Shown here piece after piece: positions 8,646 to 17,656 of a stretch of 64,000 nucleotides of DNA. Position 1 is the stretch's first letter, and each line of letters begins with the position of its first letter. The stretch covers positions 230,220-294,219 of the forward strand of contig NZ_LHPC01000038.1 in the NCBI RefSeq assembly GCF_001297125.1, in the 5' to 3' direction. The notes below the pieces were generated by a model. It made no database searches and was not told the origin of the DNA. It worked only from the letters and a program-made list of their open reading frames with translations. The position numbers and the translations under genes are program-made. This DNA comes from Pseudomonas sp. RIT-PI-q. GTDB taxonomy: Bacteria > Pseudomonadota > Gammaproteobacteria > Pseudomonadales > Pseudomonadaceae.

Positions 8646-8673
8646 TTGAAATAGGCGCATTCGATGCTAATAA
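8646..8673 (+). promoter_or_regulatory. Candidate sigma70 promoter for the wecB operon
   Basis: TTGAAA, 16 bases, TAATAA; about 190 bp upstream of the wecB start. Reasonable match by eye; the AT-rich setting lowers its weight. Confidence 0.35.
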
Positions 8674-8862
8674 TCCCGGCCGGATGCGAGATTCCAGATG
8701 ATGCACCACCCAACACAAGTGACTGTCCGCTCTCTCTGATTACCCGGTTTCTATTAACTCCAACTAACGCTAGCGAGTTCAAGTTTCAATAAAACTTGAG
8801 CCCGCTGTTGTGCTGCGCACTGAATGCGCAAGGAAGACATCATCGTTCACCCTCATTCAAGG

Positions 8863-10074
8863 ATGAAGATCCTTTCGATCTTCGGTACCCGTCCGGAAGC
8901 CATCAAGATGGCACCGTTGGTCAAGGCCCTCGCGGCGGAACCCGGCATTCATTCGCTGATTTGCGTCACCGGCCAACATCAAAGCATGCTTAAACAGGTG
9001 CTGGACCTGTTCGACCTCAAGGCTGATTTCACCCTCGATGTCATGACGCCCCACCAGACGCTCAACTCGCTGACGGCGGCGCTTTACGCGGCGATTGATC
9101 CGGTGCTGGAACAGACCCGGCCGGACCGGGTGCTGGTGCACGGCGACACGACCTCGGCGATGGTCGCCGCGATGGCGGCGTTTCACCGACGGATCCCGGT
9201 CGGCCATGTCGAAGCCGGGTTGCGAACCGGTGATATCTATAGCCCGTGGCCGGAAGAAATGAACCGACGCTGCATCGATCTGGGCGCGGACATGCTCTTT
9301 GCGCCGACCCACGAATCGCGCAACAACCTGCTCGACGAGCGTCTTCAAGGTCGGTCCTTCGTGACCGGCAATACGGTGATCGACGCGTTGCAGATAACGG
9401 CGCGACGCATTGAGCAGGACGCCGGGTTGCGTGCGAGCCTGGACGAGCAATTCCTGTTCCTGCAACCCGGCCGCAAGGTGCTGCTGGTGACCGGGCACCG
9501 TCGGGAAAACTTCGGCGAAGGCTTCCTTGATATCTGCAAGGCGCTGAGCCATTTGGCCCGGCGGGCTGACATCCAGATCGTCTACCCGGTGCATTTGAAC
9601 CCGAATGTCATGGGTCCGGTCACCGAGCACCTGGGCGACCTGCCCAACGTGCACCTGATCAAGCCACTGGACTACCTGGCGTTCGTGCGCCTGATGCAAC
9701 GGGCGCATGTGATCCTCACCGACTCCGGTGGCGTGCAGGAAGAAGCACCGTCCCTGGGCAAACCCGTGCTCGTCATGCGTGACGTGACCGAGCGCCCCGA
9801 AGCGGTCGCTGCGGGCACGGTGCGTTTGGTCGGCACGTCGCCGCACTCGATTATCGCGGGCGTCAACGCGCTGTTCGATGACGAACTGCTGTGGCGTCGC
9901 TGCTCCCAAGCGGCCAACCCTTATGGCGACGGCAAGGCCAGTGCACGCATCGTCGACGCCCTGATGGGGCGTGCGGTCGATGATTTTGTCGTGGCACAGA
10001 TGCCGTTACCCAAGTTCCTGCACCAACCGTCAGGGGCGCGTGTGCCCGAAAAAAATCACCCGGCTTTCACCTGA
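8863..10074 (+). CDS. wecB: UDP-N-acetylglucosamine 2-epimerase (non-hydrolysing)
   Basis: 403 aa, collinear with E. coli WecB from MKILSIFGTRPEAIKMAPLV. Interconverts UDP-GlcNAc and UDP-ManNAc in the cytoplasm. Family residues are present in VHGDTTSAM, GHVEAGLRTGD, PWPEEMNR, VTGHRRENFG and the UDP-binding TDSGGVQEEAPSLGKPVLVMRD. ATG 8863 is chosen because the family begins there; AAGG touches the codon, so an upstream ATG at 8824 (13 more residues) remains possible. First gene of the seven-gene operon, 36 bp before the BcsB-like gene; it should feed ManNAc to the NfrB-like synthase, as WecB does for the E. coli N4 receptor glycan. Confidence 0.93.
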   Translation: MKILSIFGTRPEAIKMAPLVKALAAEPGIHSLICVTGQHQSMLKQVLDLFDLKADFTLDVMTPHQTLNSLTAALYAAIDPVLEQTRPDRVLVHGDTTSAMVAAMAAFHRRIPVGHVEAGLRTGDIYSPWPEEMNRRCIDLGADMLFAPTHESRNNLLDERLQGRSFVTGNTVIDALQITARRIEQDAGLRASLDEQFLFLQPGRKVLLVTGHRRENFGEGFLDICKALSHLARRADIQIVYPVHLNPNVMGPVTEHLGDLPNVHLIKPLDYLAFVRLMQRAHVILTDSGGVQEEAPSLGKPVLVMRDVTERPEAVAAGTVRLVGTSPHSIIAGVNALFDDELLWRRCSQAANPYGDGKASARIVDALMGRAVDDFVVAQMPLPKFLHQPSGARVPEKNHPAFT

Positions 10075-10110
10075 ACCGCTCCTCCCCTTATCAGCTCGAG
10101 ATCTGCCTGA

Positions 10111-12324
10111 ATGAAGTCTTCCGTTGCCATCCATACGGGTGCGCTCAGCGCCCTTGCCTGTGGCGTGAGCCTGCTCGCGCTCATGCCGACTTTTGCCCTG
10201 GCCGCGGACAGCCCGCTCACCCAGGCGATCAACCGGCTCAACGCCGATACGCGCCAGGAGCGTGAAATCCGCTTGAGCGATCTGGGGATCGACGCCCCGA
10301 TCATCCTCGGTTCCACCGATGCCCGACGCGAACTGTACCTGCCCGTGCCGGCCGGTGTGCCGCTGACGGATGCGACCCTGAATTTCGACGCCAGCTACCT
10401 GAATGGCGAAGGCGGCCGCAACACGCTGCTGTTGTCGCTGGACGGTTATCCGGTGCGTGCGGAAGGGCTCAGCGAAGCCCAGGGCGACGCCAGCGTCACG
10501 CTCGGCGTGGATAAGAAAGCACGAGAAAACGGCTCGTTGCGCCTCGGCGTTGCCTGGTCATCCATCGTGTCCCGTGTGCTGTGCGAAGACGAACGCGCCA
10601 TCGGCAACGTATTGCGCATCGAGCCGGACACCCGCCTCACTTACAGCTATGACGCCAACCAGTTGCAGGACGTCGGTGCTGCCTGGACGGCATTACCCGG
10701 CAAGCCGGGCATCATGGTCGCGCCGGGCACCTTGTCCGCCGAAAGCTACGACGCCGCCTGGCGCCTGGGTGTGGCACTGGAGCGGATTGGCAAGCACAGC
10801 CGCATCCTGCCCTTCCCCGCCGTACAAGACAGCGTTGACCTGATCGGTCTGCGCATTCCGGCTGAACTGCAAATGATTCCAGCCTTCGCCAGCCTCAACG
10901 GCAAAGGCCCGCACGTGCTGGCGAACCCGGCGGAAATCGGCGCGCTGTTGATGTTGGGACAGACGCCGAACGTTCAGGCGGACCTGGCCATCAACGATCC
11001 GCAACTGCTCAGTGCCGTCAATCAATCCCTGGACGCACTGCAGAGCCAGATTCAAGGCCTGGACGCAACGGCAGCCAGCGCCTTCACGCAATGGCGTGAG
11101 CGGCATATCAACGCCGGCCTGGCCGCCGCCGGCACGGACAACGTGCGCCTGGCATTGCTGGGCACACGCCCGGTGCTGATGATCGCGCCGCAAGCGACCG
11201 GCAAGGCGCTGGCCTTGTTCAGTTCGGCCTGGAACACCCTGGCACGCAGCCGCCAATTGACGGTCAGCGAAGCACAGATGCCCTTGAGCGCCGATGGCCG
11301 TGTGGCCTTGTCGCGCTTGGGCGGCAACCCCGGCACCCTCGACGTGCTGGCCAAGTCCGACTGGAGCACCTCGTTCCCGCTGGGCAGCGTCGCCTACGAC
11401 GGGCGCTTGCCGGTGAAGGCGGTGATCGATGTGTCTGCCGCCCCCGGCGCCTCGGATACCGCGCCAGTCGCCTCGCTGTTTCTCAATGATTACCTGATCG
11501 GCGCGCAACAGCTGGTGGCCGACGGTGAGAAGCAACGCATCGAAGCGCGAATCCCGCGTTATGCGCTGGGTTCGAAAAACGTGCTGCGCGTGTCTTTCCA
11601 GCGTCAGCCGGTCAGCGACCGTTGCCTGGAAACACCACAGGCCTTCCCGGTCTCGGTGCTGCCGACCAGCCACATCGTGCTGGAAAAAACCGCGCTGGAT
11701 GATGACTTCTCGGGCATGGCCGCGCGCTTTGCCATGGACACGCAAATCCTCGTGCCACAGGCCTACCTCGAGCATCCGGCGAGCAGCTTGCCGCAGGTGA
11801 TTTCGGTCGCTGACGGCGCCGGCGTTTCACCGTTGCGTGCGCACTTGAGCGTCAGCGCCGATCCGAAAGTTTCGGTCACGCCGGACAAAGCCTTTCTGGC
11901 ATTCGAGTTGCCGATCAAGGACAGCAAGGAATCGGTGCAGGTCGACGAGCAGGGTCGCTTGCGCATCAATCACAAGGATCAAGTGCTGCTGGACGTGCAT
12001 CCCCTCAACCACCTGGCCTCGCTGCAAGTGGTGGATGCCGGCGGCCAGCACGGCCTGGTCTATCGCGCCCTGGGCAACGATGCGCCGCGCTTCACCAAGC
12101 AGATTCTGCTGACCCGCGGCGACGTGGCCATCCTCGGTGACAACGGCACGCTGTCCACCTTCGATGCCAAGGATCCGAGTGGCAGCCAACTGATCGACAA
12201 CGAAGAACCCAAGGGCCTGGACGCCTGGCGCACGCCGTCGCTGTTGTGGCTGATTCCGGGTGGCATTCTGTTGGTCCTCATCCTGATGCTGGCTGGCCGT
12301 AACGCCCGTCGCAATCGCCAGTAA
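10111..12324 (+). CDS. BcsB-like periplasmic polysaccharide synthase partner
   Basis: 737 aa. Signal peptide (hydrophobic about 12-28, cleavage after TFALA), a long periplasmic body with the alternating carbohydrate-binding and ferredoxin-like segments of BcsB, and one C-terminal membrane helix (LLWLIPGGILLVLILMLAGR) with a basic cytoplasmic tail. BcsB anchors cellulose synthase BcsA and guides the emerging chain through the periplasm. No bcsA is present here; the neighbour 12 bp downstream is an NfrB-type synthase, so this protein probably serves that enzyme. The old name 'c-di-GMP-binding' for BcsB is not meant; that role is in the NfrB tail. Confidence 0.83.
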   Translation: MKSSVAIHTGALSALACGVSLLALMPTFALAADSPLTQAINRLNADTRQEREIRLSDLGIDAPIILGSTDARRELYLPVPAGVPLTDATLNFDASYLNGEGGRNTLLLSLDGYPVRAEGLSEAQGDASVTLGVDKKARENGSLRLGVAWSSIVSRVLCEDERAIGNVLRIEPDTRLTYSYDANQLQDVGAAWTALPGKPGIMVAPGTLSAESYDAAWRLGVALERIGKHSRILPFPAVQDSVDLIGLRIPAELQMIPAFASLNGKGPHVLANPAEIGALLMLGQTPNVQADLAINDPQLLSAVNQSLDALQSQIQGLDATAASAFTQWRERHINAGLAAAGTDNVRLALLGTRPVLMIAPQATGKALALFSSAWNTLARSRQLTVSEAQMPLSADGRVALSRLGGNPGTLDVLAKSDWSTSFPLGSVAYDGRLPVKAVIDVSAAPGASDTAPVASLFLNDYLIGAQQLVADGEKQRIEARIPRYALGSKNVLRVSFQRQPVSDRCLETPQAFPVSVLPTSHIVLEKTALDDDFSGMAARFAMDTQILVPQAYLEHPASSLPQVISVADGAGVSPLRAHLSVSADPKVSVTPDKAFLAFELPIKDSKESVQVDEQGRLRINHKDQVLLDVHPLNHLASLQVVDAGGQHGLVYRALGNDAPRFTKQILLTRGDVAILGDNGTLSTFDAKDPSGSQLIDNEEPKGLDAWRTPSLLWLIPGGILLVLILMLAGRNARRNRQ

Positions 12325-12336
12325 CGGAACCCTTCG

Positions 12337-14451
12337 ATGACGTCGCTTTATTGGCCCTATTGGCTGGCCCACTACTACAGCTTCCTGGAGATCTCGACCA
12401 TTGTGGTTGCGGTGCTGATTCTGATCTCCAGCCTGGACGACCTGTTTATTGACCTGTGGTACTGGTCTCGCCGGCTGTTTCGCAAGTTCACCGCGGATCG
12501 CCGTTACCGGCCGCTGACCGCCGAGCAATTGATGGCCCGGGATGAACAGCCACTGGCAATCATGGTCCCGGCCTGGCTGGAATATGACGTCATCGCGCCG
12601 ATGATCGAAAACATGGTGTCGACCCTGGATTACCAGAACTATGTGGTCTTCGTCGGCACCTACATCAACGACCAGCGCACCATCGATGAGGTGGAGCGCA
12701 TGCGTCGGCGCTACAAGCAGCTGCATCGCGTGGAAGTCCCGCATGCCGGGCCGACCTGCAAGGCCGACTGCCTGAACTGGGTGATCCAGGCCATCTTCCT
12801 GCACGAGAAAACCCACGGCATGACCTTCGCTGGCGTCGTGTTGCACGACAGCGAGGACGTGCTGCACCCACTGGAATTGCGCCTGTTCAACTACTTGCTG
12901 CCGCGCAAGGACATGATCCAATTGCCGGTGGTTTCGCTGGAGCGCAACTGGTACGAATGGGTGGCCGGCACGTACATGGACGAATTCGCCGAATGGCATG
13001 GCAAGGATCTGGTGGTGCGTGAAAGCATGACCGACACGGTGCCGTCGGCCGGGGTCGGCACCTGTTTCTCCCATCGCGCCCTGCGAGTGCTGGCCGGGGA
13101 AACCCAGAACCAGCCGTTCAACACTGACAGCCTCACCGAGGACTACGACGTCGGCGCACGCCTGGCCAAGGTCGGCATGAACGCGATCTTCGTGCGTTTC
13201 CCGGTGCAGTTTCGCGTGTTGCGCAAATCATGGTTTCGCAAGCCTTACGAATCGACCCTGCAAATGCCGTTGTGCGTGCGCGAATTCTTTCCCGACACCT
13301 TCCGCACTGCGTTTCGCCAGAAAGCCCGCTGGACACTCGGCATCGGCCTGCAAGGCTGGGAGCAAATGGGCTGGAGCGGCTCGCTGGCCAATCGATATCT
13401 GCTGTTCCGTGACCGCAAAGGCATCGTGACGGCGTTCATCAGCATCCTCGCCTACGTGATTCTGCTGCAGTTGGTGGGCTTGATTATCCTGCGCCAGAGT
13501 GGCCTGTGGGACGTGAGTTTCCCGACGCCGTTTGAAACCGGCGGCGTGATCAAATACTTGCTGTTGGCCAACGGTATCGCGCTGGCCTGGCGTATCGCGC
13601 ACCGCTGCTATTTCACCACCGTGCTGTACGGCTGGCAGCATGGTTTGCTGTCCATTCCGCGAATGGTGGTGGGCAACTTCGTCAACTTCATGGCCGCCTC
13701 ACGGGCCTGGCGCATGTTCCTGGTCGGAAAGGTGCTGAACAGAAAGTTGGTGTGGGACAAGACCATGCACGACTTCCCGTCCACCGACCTCGTCGCTGCC
13801 GCACCGCGCAAGCTCGGCAGCGTGTTGTTGTCCTGGCAGGCGATCAACGACGCCGACCTGCAAAGCGCCCTCGCCGAACAAAAAACTCGGCACATGCCGT
13901 TGGGGCGGATATTGCTCAGTAACGGCTGGCTGGACGACGAGACGCTGGCGGAAGCCATCGCCTTCCAGAACGACTTGCCGCGCGTGTTCGATGTGGCGGC
14001 CATGGCGGAGGAATCCACCCAGACCCTGGACGATGAATTCGCCCTGCGCTGGCGTGTGGTGCCGCTCGGCTTGAATGCCGACGGCCGGGCGCAAGTCGCG
14101 GTGGCCAGCCCGCTGACGGCTGAAGGTCTGCAACAGATCAGCGATGAACTGGGCAGCGAACCGGTCCAGCTGATTGCCCGTGAAAGCGAAATCGTCGCGC
14201 AGTTGCGTCAACTGAACGTGCGCGAAGGCCAATCGGTGCCGGACGCACGAGCGCCGCTGCTGGGTGACCTGTTGATCGAAATGGGCCTGCTGGATCGCGA
14301 CGTGTTCAGTCGCGCCATGTTGCAGTACCGCCCACAGCATCACGGCCGCATCGGCGACTACCTGGTCGACAGCGGCGTGCTGCCCCGCGCCACCATCGAA
14401 AAGGCCGTGGCCCGTCAGCACAGCCACTACCCTGCGGAGCTTCCGGCATGA
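12337..14451 (+). CDS. NfrB-like GT2 glycosyltransferase with C-terminal c-di-GMP-binding MshEN modules
   Basis: 704 aa inner-membrane enzyme. N-terminal helix 17-40; GT2 catalytic core about 70-340 with D171-S-E-D174, T267-E-D269 and Q328-xx-R331-W332 (the QxxRW motif of processive synthases); membrane helices near 368-388 and 405-420. Residues 490-704 hold repeated MshEN motifs: PLGRILLSNGWLDDETL (521), LLGDLLIEMGLLDRDVF (641), GRIGDYLVDSGVLPRATIEK (670). MshEN binds c-di-GMP, so activity is likely switched by it. E. coli NfrB has the same domain order and makes the N4 phage receptor glycan. Overlaps nfrA by ATGA, so the two are translationally coupled. Confidence 0.9.
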   Translation: MTSLYWPYWLAHYYSFLEISTIVVAVLILISSLDDLFIDLWYWSRRLFRKFTADRRYRPLTAEQLMARDEQPLAIMVPAWLEYDVIAPMIENMVSTLDYQNYVVFVGTYINDQRTIDEVERMRRRYKQLHRVEVPHAGPTCKADCLNWVIQAIFLHEKTHGMTFAGVVLHDSEDVLHPLELRLFNYLLPRKDMIQLPVVSLERNWYEWVAGTYMDEFAEWHGKDLVVRESMTDTVPSAGVGTCFSHRALRVLAGETQNQPFNTDSLTEDYDVGARLAKVGMNAIFVRFPVQFRVLRKSWFRKPYESTLQMPLCVREFFPDTFRTAFRQKARWTLGIGLQGWEQMGWSGSLANRYLLFRDRKGIVTAFISILAYVILLQLVGLIILRQSGLWDVSFPTPFETGGVIKYLLLANGIALAWRIAHRCYFTTVLYGWQHGLLSIPRMVVGNFVNFMAASRAWRMFLVGKVLNRKLVWDKTMHDFPSTDLVAAAPRKLGSVLLSWQAINDADLQSALAEQKTRHMPLGRILLSNGWLDDETLAEAIAFQNDLPRVFDVAAMAEESTQTLDDEFALRWRVVPLGLNADGRAQVAVASPLTAEGLQQISDELGSEPVQLIARESEIVAQLRQLNVREGQSVPDARAPLLGDLLIEMGLLDRDVFSRAMLQYRPQHHGRIGDYLVDSGVLPRATIEKAVARQHSHYPAELPA

Positions 14452-16991
14452 ACCGTCCCTTCCTGACCCTCATGGCCACGGGACTGAGCCTGTTACCCGC
14501 CGTTGCGCATGCCCAGACGCTGCCATTGCCGTTGACCGGCCCGGCCTATGTCACGGCCAACGAGGCCTACAGCGCTTACGAACGCAAAGACTACGACCTG
14601 GCCATCGCCAAGGCCCGCGAAGCGTTGCGGCAGCGGGCCGATATCACCCGCTTGAACACATTGATTACCCTGGCGCAGCGCGACAAGGACCTGCGTGATC
14701 ATCCCAAGCGCTACCCGCAGTCACGCCAGGCCCCAGGCTTCGGCGCCGCGGCCCAGGCATTCAAGGCCTATGATCGCGATGACTTCGGCGCGGCCGCGCA
14801 GGCGGCACGCAAGGCGATCGCCCAGGCGCCGAAACGCATGGATCATCGGTTGCTGCTGATCGAGTCCTTGCAGCGTCAACAACACCTGCAAGAAGCGGAT
14901 CAGGCAACCACCCAGGCACTGGCCCTGTTCCCGGACGACGATACCTTGCTGATGCGCCGCGAAGCGATTCGTCGGCAACTGGCGGCGCCGTTGGCGGTTG
15001 AGGGTTATCACGCCCTGGAGCAAGGCAATGTGACCGTGGCCGTTGACCAGGCCAGGAAAGCCGTCGCCTGGGCGCCCGAAATCAGCGCCAATCAGCAACT
15101 GCTGATCAGTGCGCTGCTCGCTGGCAAGGATTACCCCGCCGCCGAACAGGCCGCGACTACCGCGTTGGCACAGGACGATGGAGAAATCGCGCCGTGGATT
15201 TTGCGCAGCTACGCCCTCGATCGCCAGGGCAAAACCCGGCTGGCCCAGGCTGATTTGAATCACGCACTGGCCATCGATGGCCTGCTGGAAGCGGAAACCC
15301 GCGACATTGGTTTCTTCGCCGCCGACGCCGCACTGGCGCACGGAGAGCCGCAGCAGGCGCTCGATCATTTGCAGCCGCTGGCCGACGATGACAGCGGCGA
15401 AGTGGCTCGCCGACGGACTGCCGCGCGAATGGCGTTGCGGCAGAAAAACAACGGCTTCAACACCGTCGCCCTGTTTCCGGCCCCCGCCTTGAACTGTCAG
15501 GAAAGTGCCTTCGGCCTGGTCTGCGATATCTGGCCGGGCAACCTGCGCGATGCCGGAACCGACACGGCCACCCAGGCCTACGCGGCGTTGGGCCGCAAGG
15601 ACGCCGAGACGGCCGTTGCCCTGGCGCAGGTAGCCATTGACCGCGTACCGCAAAATCCGGCGTACCGACGTCTGTTGGTCAGCGCCCTGAGTGAGCAGAA
15701 ACGTCTGCCCGAAGCCATCGCGGCCGCCAGCGACGGCCTCAAGATCAATGGCGATGACGCGCGGCTGTTGGCCCAGCGTGGTCGTCTGCGTCAGCAAACG
15801 GGTGACGACGCCGGGGCTCGCAAGGATTTCACCCAGGCCTTGGCACTGGGCAGCCTGCCCGCTTATGAGGAAGCCAGCCTGTACGCGGCCATCGGCCAAC
15901 GCCGAACGGCACGCGAGCGTTTGCAGCAAGCGCGGGACACCGGCGAACTGGAATCGATGAGCGACCTGCAAATGGCCTATCTGTCGGTTCAGGCAGGTGA
16001 TGATGACGGCGCCCACGCCTCCTTCCGTAAAGCCGATGCCGAGACCCGGCTCACGCCGACGGCGACGCAGGACGCGGCGTATAACGCGATGCGGGTCAAT
16101 GACGACGAGCAAGCGGTCAGCTACTTCAAGCGCGTCATCGACGCCCAGAACGCCGGCGAGCTGGACATGCCCGCGCAGCAGCTGTTCGACACCCGTCGCG
16201 CGGTGGCGGATGTCTCGCGTACCTGGGGTTTGACCAGCACCACCAGTTATCGCGGCAACAATTCCAGCAGCGGCCTGAGTTCAGCCCCCAGCGGTGGCAG
16301 CACCAGCAATGACAGTTTGCAAAACAGCACCGAACTGTCCTGGCGTCCCTTGGGTTATCGCAACGCCCGTTTTGTCGAACTCTACGGGCGCGTGACTGAC
16401 ACGCTGTGGAGCAAGAACGGCGACGCGGATACCGGTTTCGATGCGCTGCAAGGTGCCGTCGGCGTGCGGGTCAAACCGTTCACCTCGCTGAATGTGATGG
16501 CAGCGGTCGAGCGCACGTTCCCGTTGGGATCGTCGGACGTCGACGGTGACTGGCTGGTGCGCCTGGGCTATGGCGCCAGCGTCGGCACCGACCTGCGGGT
16601 CGATGCTTCCAGCTGGTGGACCTCGCAGCTGTTCGCCGAAGCCGGGCACTACATCAACGACTCGCGGGACTATTTCAACAGCGAATGGCAGGTGGGTCGC
16701 AGCTACGCCATCGGCGGTGCAGGCTCGCGCTGGGTGAGTTTCCCGCATGTCGTGGCCGCGTTCGACTACGACTCCAAAATGAACAGCGGGACCGATGCCG
16801 ACGGCAACTCCGACTCATCATCCGGCAAGGCCGGGGGCGTGGGTGTCGGTAACAACGTCCGCTACTGGTTCCGCGAGGATGCCTACAACGCGCCCCGCTC
16901 CTACGTGGATTTTTCCCTGCAGTACCGCGTGAAGGTGCTGGGCGATGATCGCGCTCAAGGCGTGTTCGGCCGCCTGACCTACTCCTATTGA
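14448..16991 (+). CDS. NfrA-like outer-membrane TPR/beta-barrel protein
   Basis: 847 aa. Signal peptide 1-22 (VAHA/QT), then about 500 residues of TPR-like helical repeats (for example AYSAYERKDYDLAIAKARE, AYAALGRKDAETAVALAQ), a Ser/Gly/Asn-rich linker near 600-625, and a C-terminal barrel ending in aromatic residues (FGRLTYSY), matching the NfrA C-terminal domain. TPR-plus-barrel is the export module also seen in BcsC, PgaA and AlgK/AlgE. It should carry the NfrB product across the outer membrane. In E. coli NfrA is the N4 phage receptor, so this protein and its glycan are possible phage targets. Confidence 0.88.
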   Translation: MNRPFLTLMATGLSLLPAVAHAQTLPLPLTGPAYVTANEAYSAYERKDYDLAIAKAREALRQRADITRLNTLITLAQRDKDLRDHPKRYPQSRQAPGFGAAAQAFKAYDRDDFGAAAQAARKAIAQAPKRMDHRLLLIESLQRQQHLQEADQATTQALALFPDDDTLLMRREAIRRQLAAPLAVEGYHALEQGNVTVAVDQARKAVAWAPEISANQQLLISALLAGKDYPAAEQAATTALAQDDGEIAPWILRSYALDRQGKTRLAQADLNHALAIDGLLEAETRDIGFFAADAALAHGEPQQALDHLQPLADDDSGEVARRRTAARMALRQKNNGFNTVALFPAPALNCQESAFGLVCDIWPGNLRDAGTDTATQAYAALGRKDAETAVALAQVAIDRVPQNPAYRRLLVSALSEQKRLPEAIAAASDGLKINGDDARLLAQRGRLRQQTGDDAGARKDFTQALALGSLPAYEEASLYAAIGQRRTARERLQQARDTGELESMSDLQMAYLSVQAGDDDGAHASFRKADAETRLTPTATQDAAYNAMRVNDDEQAVSYFKRVIDAQNAGELDMPAQQLFDTRRAVADVSRTWGLTSTTSYRGNNSSSGLSSAPSGGSTSNDSLQNSTELSWRPLGYRNARFVELYGRVTDTLWSKNGDADTGFDALQGAVGVRVKPFTSLNVMAAVERTFPLGSSDVDGDWLVRLGYGASVGTDLRVDASSWWTSQLFAEAGHYINDSRDYFNSEWQVGRSYAIGGAGSRWVSFPHVVAAFDYDSKMNSGTDADGNSDSSSGKAGGVGVGNNVRYWFREDAYNAPRSYVDFSLQYRVKVLGDDRAQGVFGRLTYSY

Positions 16992-16999
16992 GGATTTGC

Positions 17000-17656
17000 A
17001 TGAACGTTCGAGTTTTTTGCTGCCTGGGTCTTGCCCTGGTCCCGACGTGGGCGGCACACGCCGCCCCTGAAATCGCCCAACTGTACGCGCCGAAATTGCC
17101 CGAAGGCTCGGCCTGGGTGCGGGTGGTCAATCCCGGCGACACCGCCCTGCAGGTTCGTGTCGACCAAGGCGCGACTTTTGCCCTTTCCGCCCAAGCAACA
17201 GTGGCCAGTCCCTTTCAGGTGGTGGATTCGCGACAGCCGCTGCGCGTGACCGTCAATGGTCGCGAGATAACCGGCCTCACCGCGCCAAAAAGCGCGTGGG
17301 TCACGCTGATTCTCGACAGCGACCCGGCACGCGCACCCCGCCTGGTCATCGACCCGCCACAACGCGGCAAAGACCTGCGCGCCGAGCTCAACGTGTACAA
17401 CCTGGGCAGCGGGTGCGAGTCGGCCGACATTAAATTGGCCAACGGCGCCGTGGTCTTCAGCCAGGTGCCATTCCACGGACAAGCCCAACGCACGATCAAC
17501 CCGGTGCAGGCGACGCTGGTTGCCAGCTGCAACGAGACCTCCAGCCTGCCGTTGAAGCTGGCACCCTTCAAGGCCGGCGATCGTTACAGCCTGTTCCTGA
17601 TCGGCTCGCGCAAGGCGCCGCGCCTGATTGGCCTGGTGGACGAGAGCGCACCATGA
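17000..17656 (+). CDS. AlgF-like periplasmic polysaccharide acetylation protein
   Basis: 218 aa with signal peptide (cleavage near AAHA/AP). The mature start LYAPKLPEGSAWVRVVNPGD corresponds to AlgF (LYGP...PEGSAFVRV), followed by a second beta-sandwich half beginning near 118; two Cys (about 131 and 172) could form a disulfide. AlgF helps move acetyl groups from the membrane enzymes AlgI/AlgJ to AlgX during alginate O-acetylation; WssG is a cellulose-locus relative. AGGA ribosome site before ATG 17000, 8 bp after nfrA. The stop overlaps the AlgX-like gene. Confidence 0.75.
   Translation: MNVRVFCCLGLALVPTWAAHAAPEIAQLYAPKLPEGSAWVRVVNPGDTALQVRVDQGATFALSAQATVASPFQVVDSRQPLRVTVNGREITGLTAPKSAWVTLILDSDPARAPRLVIDPPQRGKDLRAELNVYNLGSGCESADIKLANGAVVFSQVPFHGQAQRTINPVQATLVASCNETSSLPLKLAPFKAGDRYSLFLIGSRKAPRLIGLVDESAP

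Larger units (their letters stand above)
8157..8862. other. AT-rich regulatory gap upstream of polysaccharide operon
   Basis: About 700 bp without a convincing gene and clearly richer in A+T than its surroundings, mainly 8330-8700. It holds a direct repeat GGCGCCATTWAA at 8380-8391 and 8426-8437 (46 bp apart), a sigma70-like promoter at 8646 and an eight-base hairpin TCAAGTTT/AAACTTGA at 8779-8799, 64 bp before the wecB start. The long leader suggests complex control of the operon. Confidence 0.55.
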
